Shown here piece after piece: positions 17,839 to 25,118 of a stretch of 64,000 nt of DNA (position 1 is its first letter; every line of letters starts with the position of its first letter). This stretch comes from Streptomyces durmitorensis (lineage in GTDB: Bacteria; Actinomycetota; Actinomycetes; Streptomycetales; Streptomycetaceae), in the NCBI RefSeq assembly GCF_023498005.1, contig NZ_CP097289.1, positions 7,564,001-7,628,000 on the forward strand, read 5' to 3'. The translations under genes were made by a program, and so were the position numbers. Below the pieces are notes generated by a model. It was not told the DNA's origin, did no database searches, and worked only from the letters and a program-made list of their open reading frames with translations.

Positions 17839-18433
17839 CACGATCACCGGGCCCAGCAGCGAGGACGTCCTGCCGCACACGGCCACGGCCGCCGTGAAGG
17901 TCGTGATCGTGGGCGGGTTCGGGGTCGGCAAGACGACGATGGTCGGCTCGGTCAGCGAGATCCGTCCGCTGACCACCGAAGAGACCATGACCCAGGCGGG
18001 CATCGGTGTCGACGACAACTACGGCTCCGACACCAAGACGGCCACCACCGTCGCGATGGACTTCGGCCGGATCAGCATCTCCGAAGAGCTGGTGCTCTAT
18101 CTGTTCGGCACCCCCGGCCAGGAGCGCTTCTGGTTCCTGTGGAACGGCCTCTTCGAGGGCGCGCTGGGCGCGGTCGTCCTCGTCGACACCCGCCGCCTGG
18201 AAGTCAGCTTCGACGTGATCGGCCGCCTGGAGGAGCGCGGCGTGCCCTTCGTCGTCGCCGTCAACGACTTCCCCGACGCGCCCCGTCACCCGGTCGATGC
18301 GCTGCGCCGTGCCCTCGACCTGGACGAGGTGGTCCCGATAGTGAAGTGCGACGCCCGGCAGCGCGCATCGAGCCGGGACACCCTGCTGACCCTCATGCGG
18401 TACCTGCACTCCCTGACCGTGGCCCGCGTCTGA
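17819..18433 (+). CDS. rarD: Small GTPase-like ATP/GTP-binding protein RarD (CvnD)
   Basis: The Ras-like nucleotide-binding protein of the conservon, 204 residues. P-loop GGFGVGKTT near residues 32-40, switch II region LYLFGTPGQERFWFLW (the GTPGQ replaces the DTAGQ of Ras), and a specificity-loop segment VAVNDF in place of NKxD. It probably cycles between GDP and GTP under control of RarA and RarB at the membrane. It overlaps rarC by 20 bp. Confidence 0.93.
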   Translation: MDFKSSDTITGPSSEDVLPHTATAAVKVVIVGGFGVGKTTMVGSVSEIRPLTTEETMTQAGIGVDDNYGSDTKTATTVAMDFGRISISEELVLYLFGTPGQERFWFLWNGLFEGALGAVVLVDTRRLEVSFDVIGRLEERGVPFVVAVNDFPDAPRHPVDALRRALDLDEVVPIVKCDARQRASSRDTLLTLMRYLHSLTVARV

Positions 18434-18488
18434 CACCTCATCTCATCGGCAACCCCGGAATCCCTTCCGCGACCCCGGAGCGACGAAC

Positions 18489-19988
18489 GTGACGACCCCT
18501 TCCCACTCCCACCCCGGCATGGACGACCCGGCCATGCCACCGCCCGGCTGTCCCGCGCACGGCCTGGGCCCCGGCGGCCTGCGCCGTCTTTACGGTCCCG
18601 AGGCGGACACCGACCTCGCGGGCGTCTACGAGAAGCTGCGCGCCGAACACGGCGCGGTGGCCCCGGCCCTGCTGCACAACGACGTACCCATCTGGGCGGT
18701 CCTCGGCCACAGCGAGAACCTCCACATGGTCCGCACCCCCTCGCAGTACACCCGCGACCCGCGCCAGTGGCGGGCCATCATCGACGGCTCCATGGGCCCC
18801 GACAACCCGCTGGCCCCCGTCGTCACCTTCCAGCCGATGGCCAGCATGGTCGAGGGTGACGAGCACCAGCGGCTGCGCGGCGCGGTCACCGGCGCCATGG
18901 CGCTCCTCGACCACCGCGGCATCCGCCGCTACATCAACCGCTACAGCAACCTCCTGCTCAACGACATCTGCCAGGCCGGGCGCGCGGACGTCGTGAGCCA
19001 GTTCGCCGAGCATCTGCCGATGATGGTGATGTGCCATGTCATCGGCATGCCCGAGGAGTACAACGAGCGGATGGTGCAGGCCGCCCGTGACATGATCCGG
19101 GGCACCGAGACCGCCATCGCCAGCAACGCGTACATCATGGACGCGCTGATGCGCCTGGTGGCGCGGCGCAGGGCGAAGGCGGAGGAGGACTTCACCAGCA
19201 ACCTCATCGCCCAGCCCGCGCAGCTCACCGACGACGAGGTCGCCGCGCACCTGCGGCTCGTGCTCATCGCATCCTACGAAGCCACGGCCAACCTCATCGC
19301 CAACGCCCTGCGCATGGTCCTCACCGACCCGCGCTTCCGCGCCCAGCTCAGCGGCGGCCAGATGACGGTCCCCGAGGCGGTCGAGCAGTCCCTGTGGGAC
19401 GAGCCCCCGTTCAGCGCCATGATCGGCTACTTCGCCAAGCAGGACACGCAGCTCGGCGGCCAGCAGATCAAGGCGGGCGACGGTCTGATCCTCGGCATCG
19501 CGCCGGGCAACGTGGATCCCGTCGTACGCCCGGATCTGGCCGCCAGCATGCAGGGCAACCGCTCCCATCTGGCGTTCAGCGGCGGGCCGCACGAGTGTCC
19601 GGGGCAGGACATCGGGCGCGCCATCGCCGACACGGGTGTGGACGCGCTGCTCATGCGCTTCCCGGACGTGGAACTCTCCGTCGAGGAACACGAGTTGAGG
19701 TGGAACTCGTCGATCCTCTCCAGGCATCTGGTGGAGCTCCCCGTGCAGTTCGCGCCGCGGCCTCCGCAGGACGTGATGGCGCGGCCCATGGCGCGGGTGC
19801 CGGGTGCGCGCAACGACTGGTCGGTGTCGTCGCCCGCGCAGCGGCCCGCGTATCCCGCGACGCCCGCGCCCCAGCCGGCGGCGCAGCCCGCTCCGCCGCC
19901 GCCCGCGCCGGACTCCGCGCCGGTGGCCGCTTCCGTGCCGCGGCAGGGAGTGTGGCGCAGGCTGGTGACCTGGTGGCGGGGTTACTGA
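18489..19988 (+). CDS. rarE: Cytochrome P450 RarE (CvnE)
   Basis: A 499-residue P450. The heme-ligand motif FSGGPHECPG places the thiolate at Cys370; the K-helix region and RHLVELPVQF end are also visible. The I-helix segment LIASYEATANL lacks the usual A/G-G-x-D/E-T-T, so oxygen activation may be unusual or the protein may act as a sensor. About 80 residues beyond the P450 fold are Pro/Ala-rich and end in a basic, Trp-rich WRRLVTWWRGY that could touch the membrane. GTG 18489 lies 55 bp after rarD. The 3' end overlaps the opposite gene by 7 bp. Confidence 0.9.
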   Translation: MTTPSHSHPGMDDPAMPPPGCPAHGLGPGGLRRLYGPEADTDLAGVYEKLRAEHGAVAPALLHNDVPIWAVLGHSENLHMVRTPSQYTRDPRQWRAIIDGSMGPDNPLAPVVTFQPMASMVEGDEHQRLRGAVTGAMALLDHRGIRRYINRYSNLLLNDICQAGRADVVSQFAEHLPMMVMCHVIGMPEEYNERMVQAARDMIRGTETAIASNAYIMDALMRLVARRRAKAEEDFTSNLIAQPAQLTDDEVAAHLRLVLIASYEATANLIANALRMVLTDPRFRAQLSGGQMTVPEAVEQSLWDEPPFSAMIGYFAKQDTQLGGQQIKAGDGLILGIAPGNVDPVVRPDLAASMQGNRSHLAFSGGPHECPGQDIGRAIADTGVDALLMRFPDVELSVEEHELRWNSSILSRHLVELPVQFAPRPPQDVMARPMARVPGARNDWSVSSPAQRPAYPATPAPQPAAQPAPPPPAPDSAPVAASVPRQGVWRRLVTWWRGY

Positions 19989-20953
19989 TCGCCCGCTGAC
20001 GGGCCCGCCCAGCTGTCGTACGACGTCCAGGCGCCCAACTCGCGGGCGCTGACGAAGCGGTGGTCGGTGCCCGTGACGGGGTCCGTGAACTCCAGTACGC
20101 GCGACAGGAGTTGAAGGGGCCGCCGGAAGTCGTCCGGCGGCACGGGCCCCCGCACGAGCGGGTAGACAGGATCGCCGAGGATCGGCAGGCCCAGGGCGTT
20201 CATGTGCACGCGCAGCTGGTGGGTGCGGCCGGTGTGCGGGGTGAGCCGGTAGCGCGCCAACGGGCCGTTCCGCGCGGCGAGTTCGATGCGGCTCTCGCTG
20301 TTGGGCTCGGCGCCGGGGACTTCGTACGCGGCGATGATGCCGCGTTCCTTGACGATGTGGCTGCGCACGGTGCGGGGGAGCTCGACCCCGGGATCGTGGG
20401 CGGCCACCGCCTCGTACTCCTTGCGCACCCGCCGCTCGCCGAACAGCATCTGGTACGCGCCGCGTTCCTCGGGCCGCACGGTGAAGAGGATGAGCCCCGA
20501 GGTGAGCCGGTCGAGGCGGTGCGCGGCGCCGAGCGCGGGGATGTCGAGGTCACGGCGGAGGCGGGCGAGCGCCGTCTCGGTGACGTGGCTGCCGCGGGGT
20601 GTGGTCGCCAGGAAGTGGGGCTTGTCGGCGACGACGATGTGCTCGTCGCGGTACACCACGTCGATGCCGTACGGCACCGGGACCTCGTCCGGCAGATCCC
20701 GGTGGAACCACACGAAGGCGCCGGGCACATAAGGAGCGTCCGGAGCCACGGGAAGCCCGTCCACGCCGACGATCAGCCCGTCCCGCAGCATCCCGTCGAT
20801 CACTCCGGGTCCGGCCCTGAGCCGCTCGACGAGATGATCCCGTACGGTCGTCCACGCTCCGCCCGCGGGCAGCTTGACCCGCATGGGGTCGACGCCGCGC
20901 CGCTGCGGCAGGGGAGAGGGCGGGATGCGGGGCTTACGGGTCACAACCGGCAA
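19982..20953 (-). CDS. RluA-family RNA pseudouridine synthase
   Basis: A 323-residue pseudouridine synthase of the RluA family, acting on rRNA or tRNA. The catalytic aspartate lies in HRLDRLTSGLILFT, with YRLTPHTGRTHQLRVHMNAL and GDPVYP as family landmarks. No S4 domain is seen at the N-terminus. It is convergent with rarE and overlaps it by 7 bp without a hairpin between them. The RNA target is unknown. Confidence 0.9.
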   Translation of the reverse strand: MPVVTRKPRIPPSPLPQRRGVDPMRVKLPAGGAWTTVRDHLVERLRAGPGVIDGMLRDGLIVGVDGLPVAPDAPYVPGAFVWFHRDLPDEVPVPYGIDVVYRDEHIVVADKPHFLATTPRGSHVTETALARLRRDLDIPALGAAHRLDRLTSGLILFTVRPEERGAYQMLFGERRVRKEYEAVAAHDPGVELPRTVRSHIVKERGIIAAYEVPGAEPNSESRIELAARNGPLARYRLTPHTGRTHQLRVHMNALGLPILGDPVYPLVRGPVPPDDFRRPLQLLSRVLEFTDPVTGTDHRFVSARELGAWTSYDSWAGPSAGDQ

Positions 20954-20997
20954 GAGTACGGGGCCTGGCGGGGGGCGCTTCGCCAGGTCAGGAGCCC

Positions 20998-21579
20998 TCA
21001 GCCCTCTTGGACGCGGGCGTGCAGATGCATGTCGTGCCAGCCGTCCGTGTGCAGCACCGCGCTGCGCTTGGTGCCCTCCGGCGCGAAGCCGGTCTTGAGC
21101 GCGACACGGCAGGAGGCCTCGTTGGCCGTGGCGTGGGTGAGTTCAAGGCGGTGCAGGCCGAGTTCACCGAAGGCCCAGTCGGTCAGCGCCGTGAGGGCGC
21201 GCGGGGCGATGCCCCGGCCGCGGGCCGACGGCATGGTCCAGTAGGCGACTTCGGCCTGTCCGTCGGCGAGCACGATCAGGCGCAGCGATATCCGGCCCAC
21301 CACCGCGTCCGTCGTGGCGTCGGCGATGGCCCAGTGCGCGTCGCGCTCATCGGACCAGGCCTTGCGCCAGCCGTCGATCCAGCCGCGGGCCTCGTCGACG
21401 GAATCGGCCTCGCGCGCGTGCCAGCGCTGGATCACCGGGTCCTGGAACGCCTCGTACACGGCAGGCGCGTCGTCGGGCGACCAGGGGCGCAGGACCATCC
21501 CTCCCGGGACGGGGATGACGGGCTGTTCCTGCTGGGCGAGGGCGCCCGCTGCGACGACGTCCGGGACCATGAAGGGCAT
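20998..21579 (-). CDS. GNAT-family N-acetyltransferase
   Basis: A 193-residue acetyltransferase of the RimJ/RimL-like type. I start at ATG 21579 (MPFMVPDVVAAGALAQQE), because the longer reading frame upstream runs through a repeat element. The GNAT core is visible: VLRPWSPDDAPAVYEAFQD, YWTMPSARGRGIAPRALTAL (acetyl-CoA loop), and LGLHRLELTHATANEASCRV. The substrate (amino group of a protein, antibiotic or metabolite) cannot be told. Confidence 0.85.
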   Translation of the reverse strand: MPFMVPDVVAAGALAQQEQPVIPVPGGMVLRPWSPDDAPAVYEAFQDPVIQRWHAREADSVDEARGWIDGWRKAWSDERDAHWAIADATTDAVVGRISLRLIVLADGQAEVAYWTMPSARGRGIAPRALTALTDWAFGELGLHRLELTHATANEASCRVALKTGFAPEGTKRSAVLHTDGWHDMHLHARVQEG

Positions 21580-21645
21580 CCCGGCATCGTGCCAGCGGGC
21601 GCCCGCCGGGGAAACCGGTTTTGGGCCCATCTCGTCCGCGCGCCT

Positions 21646-21757
21646 GGTGGGGGCTGATCGCGCAGTTCCCCGCGCCCCTGAAGGGGCGCGTCTGCGCGTC
21701 CCGCGGTCGAGGAGGGCCCCGGTAGGGGCGCGGGGAACTGCGCGACAAGCCCCCACC
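21646..21757. repeat. Long inverted repeat, REP-like element
   Basis: Two 34-bp arms, 21646-21679 and 21724-21757, are inverted copies differing at two positions, with a 44-bp middle. Each arm begins GGTGGGGGCT and contains CGCAGTTCCCCGCGCCCCT. A single arm-like copy recurs at 52834-52864. It lies between the siderophore-interacting protein gene (whose transcript would read into it) and the GNAT gene, in non-coding DNA. It could fold as a large hairpin and act as terminator, but the second copy suggests a dispersed repeat. Confidence 0.85.
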
Positions 21758-21823
21758 GGCGCGCGGACGGGTACGGTCCCGCACCAGGGCAGCCACCCGT
21801 CATGCTCAAGCCGACGGCAGCGG

Positions 21824-22666
21824 TCAGGCCGAGGGGGCCGACTCCTGCTCCGCCTCCACCTGCGCGTTCCAGTCCCGCTTCGACGCCTGCCAGCCGTCCT
21901 CGTTGTGGCCGAGGCGCCAGTAGCCGGAGATCGAGAGGCGCTCGCGCGGGACCTCGCGCTCCACGCGGAGGTACCGGCGCAGCTCCTTCACGAAACCGGC
22001 CTCGCCGTGCACGAACGCCTGCACGTCGCCCGCCGGGAAGTCGAGGGAGCGTACGGCCTCGACGAGCGCCTCGCCCACGGGGCGCTGCCCGCGGTGCAGC
22101 CACTCGATCTCCGCGGCCGTGCTGATCTTCTGCTCCTCGTCCGCGTCGGCGATCTCCACGAAGGCGTACGCCTTGGCGCCCTCGGGCAGTGCCTCCAGGG
22201 CGGCGGCGATCGCGGGCAGCGCGCTCTCGTCACCGGCGAGCAGATGCCAGTCGGCGCCGGCGTCCGGGGCGTACCCGCCGCCCGGGCCGAGGAAGTGGAC
22301 CGTGGCGCCCGGCTCGACGCGCTTGGCCCACGGGCCCGCGAGGCCCTCGTCGCCGTGGATGACGAAGTCCACGGCGAGCTCGCGGGTCTGCGGGTCCCAG
22401 GAGCGCACCGTGTACGTACGCGTCACGGGCCACTGGTCGCGGGGGAACTCCTCGCGGATCCGCTGGATGTCGAAGGGCTCCGGATACGTCACGCCCTCGG
22501 CGCCGAAGAGCAGTTTCACGTAGTGATCGGTGGAGTCGCCCACCGTGAACTCGGCGAGGCCCTCGCCGCCCAGGACGACGCGCTGCATGTGCGGGGTGAG
22601 GCGCTCGGTGCGCACCACCTGCGCGACGTGGGCCTTCGGTGCCTTGCGTGCCGGACGTTCTGCCAT
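21824..22666 (-). CDS. Siderophore-interacting protein (ferric-siderophore reductase)
   Basis: A 280-residue flavin reductase of the ViuB/SIP family that frees iron from ferric siderophores in the cytosol. FAD-binding segment RTYTVRSWDPQTREL, the GGYAPDAGADWHLLAGDESALPA nucleotide-binding core (seen around residue 150), and the C-terminal FVHGEAGFVKELRRYLRVE all fit. The ATG 22666 has GGAGGCC upstream. An iron-box operator lies 30-48 bp before the start, so expression should rise under iron starvation via a DmdR/IdeR-type repressor. Confidence 0.92.
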   Translation of the reverse strand: MAERPARKAPKAHVAQVVRTERLTPHMQRVVLGGEGLAEFTVGDSTDHYVKLLFGAEGVTYPEPFDIQRIREEFPRDQWPVTRTYTVRSWDPQTRELAVDFVIHGDEGLAGPWAKRVEPGATVHFLGPGGGYAPDAGADWHLLAGDESALPAIAAALEALPEGAKAYAFVEIADADEEQKISTAAEIEWLHRGQRPVGEALVEAVRSLDFPAGDVQAFVHGEAGFVKELRRYLRVEREVPRERLSISGYWRLGHNEDGWQASKRDWNAQVEAEQESAPSA

Positions 22667-22695
22667 GGCGGCGGCCTCCCCTGATCAAATGTTGC

Positions 22696-22714
22696 TTAGG
22701 CTTACCTAAGCTAA
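22696..22714 (-). promoter_or_regulatory. Iron box (DmdR/IdeR operator)
   Basis: Read on the minus strand the 19 bases are TTAGCTTAGGTAAGCCTAA, which matches the IdeR/DmdR consensus TTAGGTTAGGCTCACCTAA at about 14 of 19 positions with both conserved ends. It lies directly upstream of the siderophore-interacting protein gene and overlaps its probable promoter. Confidence 0.85.
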
Positions 22715-22718
22715 CACT

Positions 22719-23666
22719 TCATCCTTCGAGAGTCGTGAGCAACCGCTTGAGCGCACCACCGAGGTTCCACCGCGCCGCCAGCTCGTCCAGGGCCGCGGGA
22801 TCGCGGGGTTCGCCGGGCAGCGCGAGGTCCACGTCGGGCAGGGGTACGTCGCCCGCGACGCGGACCACCGTCGGCGCGACGGCCACATACGCGCGGGACT
22901 CGTCGAGCCGCTTGCGCTGAGAAGGCGTCAACTTGCTCTTCGGGTCGTCCACGGCGGCCATGATTCCGGCCAGATTTCCGTACGCGTCCAGGAGCTTGGC
23001 CGCTGTCTTCTCGCCAATGCCGGGCACGCCGGGCAGGCCGTCGCTCGGGTCGCCGCGCAGCAGGGCCAGGTCGACATAGCCGGAGCCGTCCACTCCGTAC
23101 TTCTCGCGGAGCCAGGCCTCGTCCGTGAGCTGGAGGGAGCCGACGCCCTTGAGGGGGTACAGGACGCGGATGCCGCGCTCGTCGTCGACCAGCTGATAGA
23201 GGTCGCGGTCGCCGGTGACGATGTCGACGGGTCCTGTGGCGCGGCCGGCGTACGTGCCGATCACGTCGTCCGCCTCGTACGACGCCACGCCCACGCGGGC
23301 GATGCCGAGCGCGTCCAGGACGTCCTCGATGATCGGGACCTGCGGCGAGAGCGTGTCCGGGGTCTCCTCGGCGTCCGGGCCCTCCGCGATCTCCTCGGCG
23401 ACGCGATGCGCCTTGTACGAAGGGATCAGCTCGACGCGCCAGTGCGGGCGCCAGTCCGCGTCCATGCAGGCGACCAGGTCGTCCGGGCGGTGGTCCTGGA
23501 CGAGCCGGGCGATGAAGTCGAGCAGGCCGCGCACCGCGTTGACCGGTGTGCCGTCCGGGGCCTTCACGGAATCGGGGACCCCGAAATAGGCCCGGTAGTA
23601 CAGGGACGCCGTGTCGAGCAGCATGAGCCGTCGCGTTCGCTGAGTCACCTTCGCATCATGCCGCAC
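22719..23666 (-). CDS. 5'-3' exonuclease (PolA N-terminal-like)
   Basis: A stand-alone 315-residue 5'-3' exonuclease homologous to the N-terminal domain of DNA polymerase I. It can remove RNA primers or flaps. PIN-like core with LLDTASLYYRAYFGVPDS, metal-site acidic residues in CMDADWRPHWR, YEADDVIGTYA and VTGDRDLYQLV, and a helix-hairpin-helix GVPGIGEKTAAKLLDAYG. The first codon is uncertain: GTG 23666, GTG 23648 or ATG 23624 (which begins MLLDTASLYYRAYF). Upstream is the osmolyte transporter promoter, divergent. Confidence 0.88.
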   Translation of the reverse strand: MRHDAKVTQRTRRLMLLDTASLYYRAYFGVPDSVKAPDGTPVNAVRGLLDFIARLVQDHRPDDLVACMDADWRPHWRVELIPSYKAHRVAEEIAEGPDAEETPDTLSPQVPIIEDVLDALGIARVGVASYEADDVIGTYAGRATGPVDIVTGDRDLYQLVDDERGIRVLYPLKGVGSLQLTDEAWLREKYGVDGSGYVDLALLRGDPSDGLPGVPGIGEKTAAKLLDAYGNLAGIMAAVDDPKSKLTPSQRKRLDESRAYVAVAPTVVRVAGDVPLPDVDLALPGEPRDPAALDELAARWNLGGALKRLLTTLEG

Positions 23667-23842
23667 GGCACTGACAGCGCACCGTCTGCGACCCCGTCAA
23701 GGCGTGGTTTCCGCCCCGCAGGGCAGGGGCCGGATCACGCCATGTTCCGCTCGGCAGAGGTGAACGGAATGTGAACTGGAACACTCTTGCGTTTGATCTG
23801 TGTAAGTGCGGGCAGGCGCCGAGCCGGAGCGCCTCCGGTCGA

Positions 23843-23866
23843 GGATTCAACTATTTCGCCGGGTAA
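23843..23866 (+). promoter_or_regulatory. Candidate SigB-type stress promoter
   Basis: GGAT (23843-23846), 14 bp, GGGTAA (23861-23866). This fits the Streptomyces SigB-type pattern GNNT-N14/16-GGGTAY except for the last base. It lies about 80 bp before the betaine transporter start, sensible for osmotic control. Confidence 0.5.
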
Positions 23867-23892
23867 ATAGCGGGCAGAACCCGCGTCGCTCC

Positions 23893-23921
23893 ACGGCCCG
23901 CCGGCGGGGGAGGCGGGCCGT
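23893..23921 (+). promoter_or_regulatory. Leader hairpin before the betaine transporter
   Basis: Perfect 10-bp stem ACGGCCCGCC (23893-23902) and GGCGGGCCGT (23912-23921), nine-base loop, ending 24 bp before the start codon. No T-run follows. It may affect mRNA stability or translation; function unknown. Confidence 0.55.
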
Positions 23922-23945
23922 CTTGGTTCAACCCGAGAGGTGTAT

Positions 23946-25118
23946 GTGTCCAGGCTGCAAGCCGAACACCTGTACAAGGTATTTGGCAGACGACCCGCTG
24001 ACGCGGTGGAGAAACTCCGCCACGGAACCGACCGAGAGGAGCTGCGCGCCGAGGGCACCACTGCCGCGGTGATCGATGCTTCCTTCACGGTCGAGCCGGG
24101 CCAGATCTTCGTCGTCATGGGTCTCTCCGGATCCGGCAAGTCCACGTTGCTGCGCATGCTCAACGGTCTGTCGGAACCGACGGCCGGACAGGTGCTCTTC
24201 GAGGGCCAGGACCTGACCGGTCTGAGCGCCCGTGAGCTGCGCGAGGTGCGTTCCAAGAAGATCAGCATGGTCTTCCAGCACTTCGCGCTCTTCCCGCACC
24301 GCAGCGTCCTCGAGAACGCCGGCTACGGCCTCGAGGTGCAGGGTGTGCCGCGCGCCGAGCGCGAGGAGCGCGCCACGGTGGCGCTCGAACTCGCGGGGCT
24401 CAAGGGCTGGGAGAAGTCCTGGCCCGACGAGCTCTCCGGCGGTATGCAGCAGCGCGTGGGCCTGGCCCGCGCGCTCGCGACCGACGCGGACCTGCTCCTC
24501 ATGGACGAGTCGTTCAGCGCGCTCGACCCGCTGATCCGCCGCGACATGCAGGACCAGCTCCTGGAGCTCCAGAAGCGGCTGAAGAAGACCATCGTCTTCA
24601 TCACCCACGACCTGAACGAGGCCATGCGCCTGGGCGACCAGATCGCCGTCATGCGTGACGGCGAGATCGTCCAGATCGGCACCGCCGAGGACATCCTCGT
24701 CACCCCGGCCAACGACTACGTCGCCGCGTTCACGCAGGACGTCGACCGCTCCCGTGTCCTCACGGCGGGCGCGATCATGGCCGAGCCCGAGACCGCGTTC
24801 GGCACGAAGACGGACGAGGGCAAGGAGCTGAAGACCGCACAGGACGTGCTGTCCGCGGCCCCCGCCACGGTCAAGGCCGAGACCCCGATCATCGACCTGT
24901 TCACGCCGTGCTCCACCAGTGGTGTGGCCGTCGCCGTGACCGACGACGAGGGCAAGCTCATCGGCGTCGTGCCGAGGGCGCGACTGCTCGCGGTGCTCGG
25001 CGAGCCGATGACCCCCGAGAACGAGCCGCAGGACACCGCCGTCCCGCTCGACAAGACGCGGGACAACACGCAGGACAACGGCGGACAGGCTGTGGGCAAG
25101 GTGGTCAGCGGTGCCTAG
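23946..25118 (+). CDS. Glycine betaine/proline ABC transporter ATP-binding protein
   Basis: ATPase of an OpuA/ProU-type importer for compatible solutes, 390 residues. Walker A GLSGSGKST, signature LSGGMQQRVGLARAL, Walker B LLLMDESFSALDPL and the H-loop ITHDLNEAMRLG are intact. A C-terminal CBS-like region follows (ATVKAETPIIDLFTPC and VAVTDDEGKLIGVVPRARLL), where OpuA-type proteins sense ionic strength or cyclic-di-AMP. I prefer GTG 23946 (VSRLQAEHLYKVFG) because GAGAGG at 23935-23940 is well spaced; GTG 23940 is the alternative. It overlaps the permease gene by 8 bp. Confidence 0.92.
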   Translation: MSRLQAEHLYKVFGRRPADAVEKLRHGTDREELRAEGTTAAVIDASFTVEPGQIFVVMGLSGSGKSTLLRMLNGLSEPTAGQVLFEGQDLTGLSARELREVRSKKISMVFQHFALFPHRSVLENAGYGLEVQGVPRAEREERATVALELAGLKGWEKSWPDELSGGMQQRVGLARALATDADLLLMDESFSALDPLIRRDMQDQLLELQKRLKKTIVFITHDLNEAMRLGDQIAVMRDGEIVQIGTAEDILVTPANDYVAAFTQDVDRSRVLTAGAIMAEPETAFGTKTDEGKELKTAQDVLSAAPATVKAETPIIDLFTPCSTSGVAVAVTDDEGKLIGVVPRARLLAVLGEPMTPENEPQDTAVPLDKTRDNTQDNGGQAVGKVVSGA

